The notes: generated by a model from the letters alone, not told the origin. A stretch of 26,979 nt of DNA from an uncultured Clostridia bacterium (GCA_938014915.1 CALLQQ010000127.1:1-26979), one strand, 5' to 3'. Numbered from the stretch's first letter, positions 6,971 to 15,544 are shown. Translations and numbers: made by a program.

Positions 6971-8317
6971 ATGGGAAGTATCAATACGCCAATATATGAT
7001 TTCATAAAAGAGTATAATGATAGCAGGAAAATTAGACTTCAGACGCCCGGTCATAAAGGACGGGCGGAGGGGTTTGGCAAAATGGCGGCATTCGATTTAA
7101 CGGAAATTGACGGTGCTGATAGCCTATTCGATGCAAATGGCATTATCGCCGAAAGTGAGAAGATGGCATCATCAATTTATGAATCTTATAGAACTTTCTT
7201 CTCTGCTGGGGGTAGCACATTGTCGATATATGCAATGCTGTCAACAATAGTGCGAACTAGCGGAAGGAAGATTATAGCGGCACGGAATTCTCATCGCTCA
7301 TTCATCAGTGCCGCCGCCCTACTAGATATATTGCCGATATGGATATATCCCGATTATGAGGAGGGTAGTGCAATCGGCGGTTGCATTTCTAAATCGGCGG
7401 TGAGGAGTGCGTTAAAGGCAAATCCCGATGCGAATGCCGTATATATCACGAGTCCCGACTATCTTGGTGCGATGAGCGATATTAGGGGAATTGCGAAAAT
7501 ATGCGACAATGCTGGTGTGCCACTAATTGTAGTTAATGCTCACGGCCGCCATCTTAAATTTAGCAAGCCGTATCTACATCCGATTTCAATCGGGGCGACG
7601 ATGTGTTGCGATAGTGCGCATAAGACATTGCCCGTCTTGACGGGAGGGGGGTACATCCATGTTGCCGATAATGAATTCGGCAGGGGGTACGCAGATCATA
7701 TCAAGGAGAATATGGCGCTATTTGGTTCAACGAGTCCATCGTATCTAATAATGGCATCACTTGATAAATGCAATTCCTACCTAAATGGGCGAGCGAGTGC
7801 CGATATTGAGCGGGTGACGGAACAAGTTATCGACATTAAGAATAAACTACATAGATTAGGATATATCGTGTTAAAGGGCGACCAAATGCGAATTTGCCTA
7901 TCGGCGGTGGAACGTGGCTATACGGGCGAGGAACTTGCTCACGAATTGCGTGGAAGTGGAATAGAATGTGAGTATGCAGATGAAAATTACGCAGTGCTGC
8001 TATTCTCCCCCGTTAGCACTGATGAAGATATAAAGACAGTGCATGATGCACTAATCTCCATTAAGGGAAAGGAGCCAATCCCATTTGCCGATTTTTCGGT
8101 AGGTATTTGTCCTAGTAGCAAGATGAGCATTAGGCAGGCACTACTTTCCAAAAGGGAGAAAGTGACGGTGGATAAAGCCCTTGACAGAATTTGCGCCGAG
8201 ATAAAAATAAGTTGCCCGCCGGGAGTGCCAATTGTAGCACCGGGCGAGGTAATTACAGCTAAGTGCATAAAAGTTTTGAAAAGGTATGGCATATTGGAGC
8301 TATATGTGGTAAAATAA
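6971..8317 (+). CDS. Orn/Lys/Arg decarboxylase-family protein (YaaO-like), missing a key PLP aspartate
   Basis: A 448-residue fold-type I PLP protein of the amino acid decarboxylase family. Conserved features include QTPGHKGR near residue 25, FSAGGSTLS near 78, RNSHRS, TSPDYLGAMSDI and the PLP-lysine motif DSAHKTLP with K218. Where the family normally has D-E-A-H-G, this protein reads V-N-A-H-G (V188 to G192), so the aspartate that contacts the PLP ring nitrogen appears replaced by valine. That casts doubt on ordinary decarboxylase activity. The C-terminal third (from about 350) matches the family's small domain in length. In Bacillus the homologue yaaO sits beside tmk, yaaQ and holB; here yaaQ/darA follows directly and tmk is absent. 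The start is ATG 6971 with GGAGGG upstream. Confidence 0.85.
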   Translation: MGSINTPIYDFIKEYNDSRKIRLQTPGHKGRAEGFGKMAAFDLTEIDGADSLFDANGIIAESEKMASSIYESYRTFFSAGGSTLSIYAMLSTIVRTSGRKIIAARNSHRSFISAAALLDILPIWIYPDYEEGSAIGGCISKSAVRSALKANPDANAVYITSPDYLGAMSDIRGIAKICDNAGVPLIVVNAHGRHLKFSKPYLHPISIGATMCCDSAHKTLPVLTGGGYIHVADNEFGRGYADHIKENMALFGSTSPSYLIMASLDKCNSYLNGRASADIERVTEQVIDIKNKLHRLGYIVLKGDQMRICLSAVERGYTGEELAHELRGSGIECEYADENYAVLLFSPVSTDEDIKTVHDALISIKGKEPIPFADFSVGICPSSKMSIRQALLSKREKVTVDKALDRICAEIKISCPPGVPIVAPGEVITAKCIKVLKRYGILELYVVK

Positions 8318-8411
8318 TTATAGGTATACCAGTAGTTAAGGCATTTTATGGATTACCATGCGTATTAATTATAAAGGTATATGCTATAAAATAAATAGGA
8401 GGTTGTACATT

Positions 8412-8735
8412 ATGAAGCTTGTTTATGCAATTGTGAACAATGATGATAGTAATTCTGTTTCGTCAGCATTGACTAGAGGCGGATTTTTCGCAACAAAGCT
8501 TGCCTCAACGGGAGGATTCCTAATGGCGGGCAATACGACATTTTTAATTTGTACAGAGGACGATAAGATTGACGAATTAATTAAAATCATCAAGAAACAT
8601 AGCCGCAAGAGAAAGCAATTTGTCCCCACGGCCTCAACCTATGGTATTGGTAGCTATACCTCATTCCCTGTTGAAGTTTCCGTCGGTGGTGCGACAATTT
8701 TTGTAACGGATATTGAGCGCTTTGAAAAAGTATAA
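8412..8735 (+). CDS. darA: Cyclic di-AMP receptor DarA/PstA (YaaQ), PII-like
   Basis: A 107-residue PII-like trimeric signal protein that binds c-di-AMP. Visible features are KLVYAIVNNDDSNSVSSAL, the glycine-rich TRGGFFATKLASTGGFL, GNTTFLIC and the C-terminal VGGATIFVTDIERFEKV, all typical of YaaQ/DarA. ATG 8412 follows AGGAGG by about 8 bases; the longer reading frame from 8358 has no such site. It lies between the decarboxylase homologue and holB in the usual Firmicutes order. Its 3' end overlaps the proposed holB start. Its output partner is not known even in model species. Confidence 0.93.
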   Translation: MKLVYAIVNNDDSNSVSSALTRGGFFATKLASTGGFLMAGNTTFLICTEDDKIDELIKIIKKHSRKRKQFVPTASTYGIGSYTSFPVEVSVGGATIFVTDIERFEKV

Positions 8736-9738
8736 TAATGGCCTAGGTCTTAGCACTCGTAAGCTGAAATTATATTCTAATGAAAATGCGATAGACACGC
8801 TTTTGAACATGGCGCAGAGTGGGCGGCTATCGCATTCGTTCCTATTCTATGGCGAATCCGGACTTGGTAAAAAGACATTGGCGAAATTCTTGTCAATGCT
8901 AATCTTATGCGAGGACAAGCAGGAAAGGCCATGCGGCAAGTGCAATGCGTGCGTTAAGATACTCAGCGATTCGCACCCCGATGTAATATGGGCACAGCAT
9001 TATGGGAAGCGTGGCGGATTCGAAGATAAGATGCTCAAGGAATTATCACTTGATGCGTATATTAAGCCGAACGACGGTGAATTCAAGATATATGTATTTG
9101 CGGATAGTGATAACATCAGCATTAAAGGGCAGAACATTCTGCTGAAAATTATCGAGGAACCACCCCTACATGCGAAGTTTATTTTTACGGCGAGTGGTAG
9201 AGATATTTTTTTACCGACAATTTTGTCGAGAGTTACGGCGATACCAGTGCAGGAGGCGACACAGGAGCAATGCCGAACTGCCTTGGCAGATGCAGGCATT
9301 AACGATGATAGGCTAGTGGAGGAAGTTATTTCCGCATTCGGTGGCAATATCGGCAGATGTATTGACGCAGCACGAAATGACGGTATAATGAACGCAATTG
9401 CCAATTGTAAAGCCGTTTGCAATGCGATTATTGCAAGGAATGAATATTCACTACAAAAGGCGCTCTATGATGCGCTGAGCGATCGGGCGGCGGCAGTCAC
9501 TACATTTAAAATGCTAACGCAAATAATGCGTGACGCCATTTCCTACCAGAGTGGAGCGAATATTCGAGGAATCGGCATTGACAGCGCATTAGCACAGCAG
9601 ATAGGCGGCAAATTCACTATTAAAATTCTGCTTGCCATGATAGAAATACTTGACAATTCGGCAGCACTAATTGATAGGAATGTGTCATTTTCGCTCATTA
9701 GTGCAAAGACTACGGCGGATATATTCGCCATTTTATAA
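8713..9738 (+). CDS. holB: DNA polymerase III subunit delta' (HolB)
   Basis: A clamp-loader AAA+ subunit of 341 residues in the form given. It has a Walker A-like GESGLGKKT near residue 48, a zinc finger-like cysteine cluster (C75-x6-C-GKC-NAC), a sensor-1 region with IIEEPP, and ILSRVTAIPV. The delta' subunit helps open the beta clamp with delta and DnaX. The start is uncertain: no ATG precedes the conserved region, and the best choices are TTG 8713 or TTG 8722, both overlapping darA with weak ribosome binding sites, implying translational coupling. Position between darA and the PSP1 gene favours HolB over DnaX. Confidence 0.9.
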   Translation: MSALKKYNNGLGLSTRKLKLYSNENAIDTLLNMAQSGRLSHSFLFYGESGLGKKTLAKFLSMLILCEDKQERPCGKCNACVKILSDSHPDVIWAQHYGKRGGFEDKMLKELSLDAYIKPNDGEFKIYVFADSDNISIKGQNILLKIIEEPPLHAKFIFTASGRDIFLPTILSRVTAIPVQEATQEQCRTALADAGINDDRLVEEVISAFGGNIGRCIDAARNDGIMNAIANCKAVCNAIIARNEYSLQKALYDALSDRAAAVTTFKMLTQIMRDAISYQSGANIRGIGIDSALAQQIGGKFTIKILLAMIEILDNSAALIDRNVSFSLISAKTTADIFAIL

Positions 9739-9764
9739 ATGCAAGTTAGTATAAAGGAGATTAC

Positions 9765-10634
9765 ATGATAGAAGTTATAGGAGTTCGTTTTAAAAGTGTG
9801 GGTAAGGTATATTACTTTGCTCCTAAAGGCATCGAATTTGCGCTCGACGATTTTGCCATTGTTGAGACGGCGCGTGGTGTCGAATGTGGTGAAGTAGTGA
9901 TGGTGAATCGCTTCATTGAGGACGATAAAGTTGTTTCACCGCTTAAACCCGTTATTAGGAAAGCCACTCAGAACGATTTAGATATAGTTGAGAAAAACCG
10001 AAAAAAAGAAGTTCAGGCGATGGCGATCTGCGAGGAAAAAATCGCAAAGCATAAGCTTGAAATGAAGTTAATTGATGTTGAATACACATTCGATAACAGT
10101 AAAATCCTATTCTATTTCACGGCGGAGAGCAGGGTCGACTTCCGGGAATTGGTGAAGGATCTTGCTTCGGTATTCCGCACTAGAATTGAGCTTAGGCAAA
10201 TTGGTGTCCGTGATGAGGCTAAGATGCTGGGCGGTATTGGCATCTGCGGGAGGAAGTTTTGCTGCTCAACCTTTTTAGGTGAGTTCCAGCCCGTTTCGAT
10301 AAGAATGGCAAAGGAACAGAGCCTATCACTCAATCCGACTAAAATTTCCGGCACTTGTGGTAGATTGATGTGTTGTTTGAAATATGAGCAGGATAGTTAC
10401 GAAGAATTACTAAAAATCACGCCGAAAGTTGGTGCATATGTTGATACTCCCGAGGGGAGGGGTAACGTCGAGGAAGTGAATTTACTAACGGGGAAATTAT
10501 CGGTAAGACTTTCGAGAGCGAGGGAAAGTGCGCCGATCACCGTATCAAGGAAAGATGTAAAAGTCATACGTGATGGACGCATTAAATTAGAAAAAGATGA
10601 AATTATAGCACTGAAAGAGCTTGAAGATAAATAA
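9765..10634 (+). CDS. ricT: PSP1-domain protein RicT (YaaT)
   Basis: A 289-residue soluble protein with the PSP1 domain and the paired cysteine motifs GICGRKFCC (about residues 160-168) and GTCGRLMCC (about 196-204). In Bacillus RicT, conserved cysteines take part in Fe-S cluster binding within the RicA/F/T complex, which affects RNase Y processing, competence and sporulation. ricA and ricF homologues are not in the window. The start ATG 9765 is preceded by AAAGGAG. It is the last gene before the terminator at 10638 and probably belongs to the darA-holB operon. Confidence 0.92.
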   Translation: MIEVIGVRFKSVGKVYYFAPKGIEFALDDFAIVETARGVECGEVVMVNRFIEDDKVVSPLKPVIRKATQNDLDIVEKNRKKEVQAMAICEEKIAKHKLEMKLIDVEYTFDNSKILFYFTAESRVDFRELVKDLASVFRTRIELRQIGVRDEAKMLGGIGICGRKFCCSTFLGEFQPVSIRMAKEQSLSLNPTKISGTCGRLMCCLKYEQDSYEELLKITPKVGAYVDTPEGRGNVEEVNLLTGKLSVRLSRARESAPITVSRKDVKVIRDGRIKLEKDEIIALKELEDK

Positions 10635-10637
10635 AAA

Positions 10638-10656
10638 ACCACCCTTTATGGGTGGT
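10638..10656. terminator. Bidirectional terminator between ricT and ferredoxin
   Basis: A seven-bp stem ACCACCC/GGGTGGT with a five-base loop TTTAT. An A-run on the left and a T-rich stretch on the right allow termination of ricT on the plus strand and of the ferredoxin gene on the minus strand. Confidence 0.88.
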
Positions 10657-10666
10657 CTTTTATTTA

Positions 10667-10840
10667 TTAGTCCTGTGGAACTGGTGCATCGGTAGGACAA
10701 ACATCGGCGCAAGCACCACAGTCAATGCAAACCTCTGCATCAATTACATATTTTTCATCTCCAGCAGTTATACAGCTTACTGGGCATTCGGGCTCACAAG
10801 CTCCGCAATTTATGCAATCATCGGTAATCACGTATGCCAT
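10667..10840 (-). CDS. 2[4Fe-4S] ferredoxin
   Basis: A 57-residue clostridial-type ferredoxin with two complete CxxCxxCxxxCP motifs: CINCGACEPECP (about residues 9-20) and CIDCGACADVCP (about 38-49). It acts as a low-potential electron carrier in the cytoplasm. The ATG at 10840 follows AAAGGCGGTG by about 6 bases; a longer frame from 10903 lacks a ribosome binding site. It has its own promoter and terminator, so it is probably monocistronic. It supports an anaerobic lifestyle. Confidence 0.95.
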   Translation of the reverse strand: MAYVITDDCINCGACEPECPVSCITAGDEKYVIDAEVCIDCGACADVCPTDAPVPQD

Positions 10841-10890
10841 AATTACACCGCCTTTCAAATTAGATAACAACTTTTGAGTTGACCATATAT

Positions 10891-10919
10891 ATTTTAACAC
10901 CATTCATGTTAAAAAGCAA
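10891..10919 (-). promoter_or_regulatory. Promoter of the ferredoxin gene
   Basis: On the minus strand TTGCTT (10919-10914), a 17-base spacer and TAAAAT (10896-10891) lie directly after the aspS stop codon. The expected transcript has a leader of about 45 bases before the ferredoxin start. Confidence 0.6.
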
Positions 10920-12689
10920 CTACTTTTGCACGATTTTAATGCCGAGTTCATTCAGGTTTTCTACGTCAACTTCCGACGGGCAATTCGTCATTAATTCGCT
11001 TACATTCTGCACTTTGGGGAATGCGGTTACATCACGCACGGAATTACATCCGAGCATTAGCATAACGAGCCTGTCTAGACCGATGCCCATGCCGCCGTGC
11101 GGAGGCGCCCCATAGCTGAATGCCGTCGTTAAAAATCCGAATTTCTCCTCCGCCTCCTCATCGCTAATGCCGAGTGCGTTGAACATCTTCATTTGCAATT
11201 CAGGATCGGTAATGCGAATAGAGCCGCTTGATAACTCTACCCCATTGAGAACTAAGTCATAGGCATCCGCCCGTACCGATGCTTTATCGGTATCGAGAAG
11301 TGGAATATCTTCCTCCAGCGGCGATGTGAACGGGTGGTGCATTGCAACATACGAGTCCGATTCCTTATCATATTCAAAGAATGGGAACTGCACAATCCAG
11401 CAGAAATTGAAAACATCGGGGATAATATCGAGTCGCTGCGCCATATGGCAGCGAATAGCACCGAGTGTTGTTTGAACGAGTGCGGTATTGCTATCGGCAA
11501 TAATTAGCACGACGTCACCGGATTTTGCATTTGTCGCTTTAATTATATTAGCAAGTTGTTCTTCACTCACAAATTTAGCGAATGATGATGAGGTATTCTC
11601 ATCAGTAATTTTGAGCCAAGCAAGCCCCTTTACACCATGCCCTTTAGCGAAGTCCGTTAGCTTGTCGAGTTCTTTCCTACTGAGCATATTCGCCGAACCG
11701 ACGGCATTAATGGCACCGATTCTTCCCCCGCCCTTTAATGCGCTGGCGAAAGGCATGAATTCGCAACCAACAAGAACATCATTAAGGTTGCAAAGCTCCA
11801 TATCGAATCTGATGTCCGGCTTGTCCGAACCATACCTCTCCATAGCGTCGGCATATGTTATGCGCGGCATCGGCAGAGGGATTTCTACATCAAGGATTTC
11901 TTTAAATAACTGTGATATCATCTTTTCATTAATGGTGATAACATCTTCAGCGTCGACGAACGACATCTCTAGGTCAATTTGCGTGAACTCGGGTTGACGG
12001 TCGGCACGCAATTCCTCATCTCTGAAGCATTTTGCGAATTGCACATACCTATCGAATCCCGATAGCATCAACAATTGCTTATATAGTTGGGGTGATTGTG
12101 GTAGAGCGAAAAAACTCCCCTTATGCATACGTGACGGCACGAGGAAGTCCCTTGCTCCCTCTGGAGTGGAACGAATTAAAATCGGTGTATCTATCTCAAT
12201 AAAGCCGTTTTCATCATAGAATTTGCGGATAACTTTAGTGATTTTATCACGCATTATGATATTGTCCATCAATTCCCCACGGCGAAGGTCTAGATACCTA
12301 TATTTTAGGCGCAGTTCCTCCTTAACATTCGACTTGTTTGCAATTTCAAATGGCGGAGTTTTCGCCTTGGAAAGAATCCTTAAATCCGTGACGAATAGCT
12401 CAACATTGCCCGTCTTTAAATCGGGATTGATGCTTTCCCTCCTGCGTACAATTCCCTTTGCCATTACAACGAATTCACTTCGGCATGATTTTGCCTTTTC
12501 GAATACTGCCCTATCGGTTTCATCATCGAAAATGAGTTGAGCAATGCCGGTGCGGTCACGCAAGTCTATGAAAATCAAATTCCCCTTGTCACGGCTCCTT
12601 GATACAAAGCCAGCAAGGACAACTTCCTTATCGGACTGGCTAATTTCACCGCAATAGTGAGTACGTTTTAAACCCTTCATCGTATCCAT
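10920..12689 (-). CDS. aspS: Aspartyl-tRNA synthetase
   Basis: A 589-residue class II synthetase of the bacterial size class. An N-terminal OB-fold (about 1-110, GEISQSDKEVVLAGFVSRSR) binds the anticodon. The catalytic core follows, with QSPQLYKQLLM, motif 2 FRDEELRADRQPEFTQID and motif 3 GMGIGLDRLVMLM, and the GAD-type insertion lies between motifs 2 and 3. ATG 12689 has AAAGAGGA 7 bases upstream. The longer frame to 12728 runs into hisS and lacks a ribosome binding site. hisS ends only 16 bases upstream, so the two form an operon, as in many Firmicutes. Whether the enzyme also charges tRNA-Asn cannot be decided here. Confidence 0.97.
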   Translation of the reverse strand: MDTMKGLKRTHYCGEISQSDKEVVLAGFVSRSRDKGNLIFIDLRDRTGIAQLIFDDETDRAVFEKAKSCRSEFVVMAKGIVRRRESINPDLKTGNVELFVTDLRILSKAKTPPFEIANKSNVKEELRLKYRYLDLRRGELMDNIIMRDKITKVIRKFYDENGFIEIDTPILIRSTPEGARDFLVPSRMHKGSFFALPQSPQLYKQLLMLSGFDRYVQFAKCFRDEELRADRQPEFTQIDLEMSFVDAEDVITINEKMISQLFKEILDVEIPLPMPRITYADAMERYGSDKPDIRFDMELCNLNDVLVGCEFMPFASALKGGGRIGAINAVGSANMLSRKELDKLTDFAKGHGVKGLAWLKITDENTSSSFAKFVSEEQLANIIKATNAKSGDVVLIIADSNTALVQTTLGAIRCHMAQRLDIIPDVFNFCWIVQFPFFEYDKESDSYVAMHHPFTSPLEEDIPLLDTDKASVRADAYDLVLNGVELSSGSIRITDPELQMKMFNALGISDEEAEEKFGFLTTAFSYGAPPHGGMGIGLDRLVMLMLGCNSVRDVTAFPKVQNVSELMTNCPSEVDVENLNELGIKIVQK

Positions 12690-12705
12690 ATAGTATCCTC
12701 TTTCT

Positions 12706-14016
12706 TTATAAGAATTCTGCTGCCTCAATCACTTCATCAATGTTGAGGTCGGTAGTCATTGCATACATTGTCGACATCAACATATCAAATGTGCATGACG
12801 TCTTTTCGCCTGATTGCATATTTTTTATCTCAAATTCCTGGTTTTTAAGTTCGTTATCGCCAATGACGATGGTGAATAATGCGCCTAGTTTATCGGCATA
12901 TTTCATCTGTGCCCTTAAACTCCTGTTCATGAGGTCCGTTTCTACATGGAAGCCCTCATCACGTAGTTGCCGTGTGATTGAAGTTGACTTCAATTTAGCT
13001 GCGTCGCCCATCGGCGCTATATAGAGTTCGCACTTCCTTGGATTGCAGAATTCAGAGCCCGATGCCTCCATTAGCATTATGAGGCGGTTGAGCCCGATGG
13101 CGAATCCTAGCCCTGGAATATCCTGCCCGCCTAGCTCACCGACAAGTCCGTTATATCGGCCGCCGCCGCATACAGTACCTTGTGCGCCGATCTGGTCGGT
13201 CGTGAATTCAAATACTGTGCGTGTGTAATAATCAAGCCCACGTACAATTTTAGGGTCGATAATATACGGTATATCCGCCGCCGCCAGATGCGACTTCACA
13301 CTATCGAAATGCGCACTACATTCATCGCATAAATGATCGAGCATAACGGGCGCATCCTTTGCGATGGCTTTACATTTCTTATTCTTGCAGTCAAGAATAC
13401 GCAGTGGATTCTTATCCATTCTGCCGATGCAGGTGGGACATAATTCACTCTTTCTATCTTCAAAGAAATGCTTTAATTCATCATGATATTGCCCCCTACA
13501 TTCGGGGCAGCCAATAGAATTAATTTCAAGTGTAATATTATCAATACCAAGATTGTGGAATAGCTGATAACATAGCGATATTACTTCAACGTCGGATTCG
13601 GGTCCTTCACTTCCAAGAACTTCAACGCCGAATTGGCGGAATTCACGGAGTCTGCCAGCTTGCGGATTCTCATAGCGGAAGCAATTCGCAATATAGCAGG
13701 CTTTAAGCGGGAGAGCGCCGCTAGTTAGTCCGTTCTCAATAGATGCACGGACAACGCCGGCAGTCCCCTCAGGACGCAGTGTAATCGAGCGATCTCCTTT
13801 ATCTTTGAATGTATACATTTCCTTTTGAACAACGTCGGAAGTATCGCCGACTGAACGTAAAAAAAGCTCCGTATGTTCGAATATCGGCGTGCGAATCTCC
13901 CTATATCCGAACAACTGCGCAACTTCCAATGCTGCCCTTTCAACTAGGTGCCATTTGTGTATCTCATCGGGCAAAATATCGATTGTGCCCCTAGGTGCTT
14001 TTGTTAGTAATTTCAT
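12706..14016 (-). CDS. hisS: Histidyl-tRNA synthetase
   Basis: A 436-residue class II synthetase. Visible features are APRGTIDILPDE at the start, motif 2 region TLRPEGTAGVVRA and RYENPQAGRLREFRQFGVE, the histidine A loop VRGLDYYTRTVFEF, GGGRYNGLVGELGG and motif 3 GLGFAIGLNRLI. The insertion with several CxxC pairs (about 170-245) is common in Firmicutes enzymes. The C-terminal anticodon-binding domain starts near 325. ATG 14016 follows GGGGGGA; the longer frame to 14070 would start inside a terminator-like hairpin. It heads the hisS-aspS operon. Confidence 0.97.
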   Translation of the reverse strand: MKLLTKAPRGTIDILPDEIHKWHLVERAALEVAQLFGYREIRTPIFEHTELFLRSVGDTSDVVQKEMYTFKDKGDRSITLRPEGTAGVVRASIENGLTSGALPLKACYIANCFRYENPQAGRLREFRQFGVEVLGSEGPESDVEVISLCYQLFHNLGIDNITLEINSIGCPECRGQYHDELKHFFEDRKSELCPTCIGRMDKNPLRILDCKNKKCKAIAKDAPVMLDHLCDECSAHFDSVKSHLAAADIPYIIDPKIVRGLDYYTRTVFEFTTDQIGAQGTVCGGGRYNGLVGELGGQDIPGLGFAIGLNRLIMLMEASGSEFCNPRKCELYIAPMGDAAKLKSTSITRQLRDEGFHVETDLMNRSLRAQMKYADKLGALFTIVIGDNELKNQEFEIKNMQSGEKTSCTFDMLMSTMYAMTTDLNIDEVIEAAEFL

Positions 14017-14039
14017 AGAATCCCCCCAGTATTTGATGG

Positions 14040-14067
14040 CAAAAAACGGCGCACTAGCCCCGTTTTT
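14040..14067 (-). terminator. Terminator-like hairpin in the hisS leader
   Basis: On the minus strand AAAAACGG pairs with CCGTTTTT around a ten-base loop, followed by further T residues. It is about 25 bases upstream of the hisS start and about 80 bases after the mgsA stop, with no space for a promoter between hairpin and hisS. It is either a terminator for mgsA with read-through into hisS, or an attenuator of hisS-aspS. Confidence 0.7.
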
Positions 14068-14146
14068 CAATAAGATATTAGAACTGTTCTATGTATAGAC
14101 AGTCTTATTTTCAGTATTTGTAAGAGTGGTAATCCATTATAGGGAT

Positions 14147-14551
14147 TTACCTATTTGGATTTACAATTTCTCTCCAGTCGAGATCGCCACGTTCAAGTGC
14201 GTGTATCAATGCTTCAGCTGTTGCGATATTCGTCGCCACAGGGATATTATGCACATCGCATAAACGGAGCAAATTCATCTCATTCGGCTCATGGGATTTT
14301 GCAGTTAGCGGATCACGGAAGAATAGAAGAATATCTATTTCATTACATGATATGCGCGCGCCGATTTGTTGGTCGCCACCTTGCGGTCCGCTAAGATAGC
14401 GATCTATTTTAAGTCCTGTTGCTTCGGCGACGAGCTTCCCCGTTGTGCCGGTAGCACAAAGACTATGTCGGCTGAGCGTTCCACAATAAGCAATGCAGAA
14501 TTGTACCATGAGTTCTTTTTTAGTGTCGTGTGCGATTAAAGCTATATTCAA
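14147..14551 (-). CDS. mgsA: Methylglyoxal synthase
   Basis: A 134-residue enzyme that converts dihydroxyacetone phosphate to methylglyoxal and phosphate, a bypass of lower glycolysis. All family signatures are present: IALIAHDTKK at the N-terminus, CATGTTGKLV, the phosphate-binding SGPQGGDQQIGA, the catalytic-aspartate region LFFRDPLTAKSHEPNE, and NIPVATNIATAEALI. It is slightly shorter than the 152-residue E. coli protein. It starts 17 bases after the MinD-like gene, so they probably form an operon; the same pairing near the mre/mrd genes occurs in other Clostridia. Confidence 0.95.
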   Translation of the reverse strand: MNIALIAHDTKKELMVQFCIAYCGTLSRHSLCATGTTGKLVAEATGLKIDRYLSGPQGGDQQIGARISCNEIDILLFFRDPLTAKSHEPNEMNLLRLCDVHNIPVATNIATAEALIHALERGDLDWREIVNPNR

Positions 14552-14568
14552 TGCTTTACACCTCCAGA

Positions 14569-15300
14569 TTATCTAACACTTAGCGGTACTTCTTCCCCAG
14601 TTAGCCTACCAGCAATGGCCGTATAAGCCTTTTGCGCAGGTGCATCCAGTGGTAGAGGAACCCCCTTACCAAAGGATAGAGGAACATTTATATCGTCAGG
14701 AATAACACCAATTAGTTGTATTCCAACTTGATCGATCATTTCATCTAGGTCGGAAACAAGCCCCATTTTAAGTACATCATCGGGCATCTTGTTAATTACA
14801 AGCCGCTGATTTTTGCAGCCACGTACATATAAGTTGTCGGATAGAATAGATGCATCACGAACACAGACAGGGTCCGGTGTTGTAACCATTAGAATCATAT
14901 CCGCCTTTTGCAATACTTTGAAAACTGGTGCACCGACACCAGCCGTATCAATGATGATATATTCATAGTACTTGCCCATATCAAGGCATGCTTGCATAAT
15001 TTTATCAGGATCAATCTCCATGAATGGATCACTTGCAGCACATATTAGCTGAAGATTATTAGCCATACCAACAATGGATGCAGTCTTATATATATCGCAT
15101 CTTCCTGCCAGGAAATCACCAATATCGAATGCGACTCTATCCTTAATCCCGAGCATTATGTCAAGGCACCGTAGCCCGAAATCAAGCTCGATAATAAGAG
15201 TTCTATGCCCCTTTTTAGCTAAGGCATAACTAACGCCAGCGCAAGTAGATGATTTGCCAGTTCCGCCCTTACCAGCAGTTATAGCAATGATTTTTGCCAT
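14569..15300 (-). CDS. minD: MinD/ParA-family ATPase, septum-site type
   Basis: A 243-residue deviant Walker A ATPase. It has the signature lysine motif GKGGTGKSS (residues 10-18), the LRCLDIMLGIKDRVAFDIGDFLAGRC region typical of MinD, and Walker B IIIDTAGVG. MinD positions the division septum by recruiting MinC. The C-terminus ends LTGEEVPLSVR and lacks the amphipathic membrane-targeting helix (basic and hydrophobic, like GFFARIKRLF) of classical MinD. ATG 15300 is preferred over TTG 15309, which abuts the AAGAAGG site. No minC or minE is in the window. It sits after pbp2 of the rod-shape cluster with its own promoter. MinD-like is firm; true MinD function is less so. Confidence 0.8.
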   Translation of the reverse strand: MAKIIAITAGKGGTGKSSTCAGVSYALAKKGHRTLIIELDFGLRCLDIMLGIKDRVAFDIGDFLAGRCDIYKTASIVGMANNLQLICAASDPFMEIDPDKIMQACLDMGKYYEYIIIDTAGVGAPVFKVLQKADMILMVTTPDPVCVRDASILSDNLYVRGCKNQRLVINKMPDDVLKMGLVSDLDEMIDQVGIQLIGVIPDDINVPLSFGKGVPLPLDAPAQKAYTAIAGRLTGEEVPLSVR

Positions 15301-15407
15301 GTATTTCAAGCCTTCTTTCTAGTGTATTTGCATTTATTGCATTCATTCAGTCAAATCTCGAATTTAAGGTATAATCATACCGCATTTTAATAAAGGTATC
15401 TTATTAT

Positions 15408-15435
15408 ATTCTACCATATATTATAACTTTGTCAA
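15408..15435 (-). promoter_or_regulatory. Promoter of the minD-mgsA transcript
   Basis: A perfect TTGACA (15435-15430) and TAGAAT (15413-15408) with a 16-base spacer lie on the minus strand. The leader to the start codon is about 100 bases. The rest of 15301-15544 is AT-rich, and I see no gene in it. Confidence 0.7.
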
Positions 15436-15544
15436 AGTGAAATGGGGAAATATATTTTATCGCTTTAGCATATTGTATATATTGCATTAAAAAATGATAT
15501 TTTTTTGAGCAAAAGCACATTGAAGGCAATTTATATACGCATTA

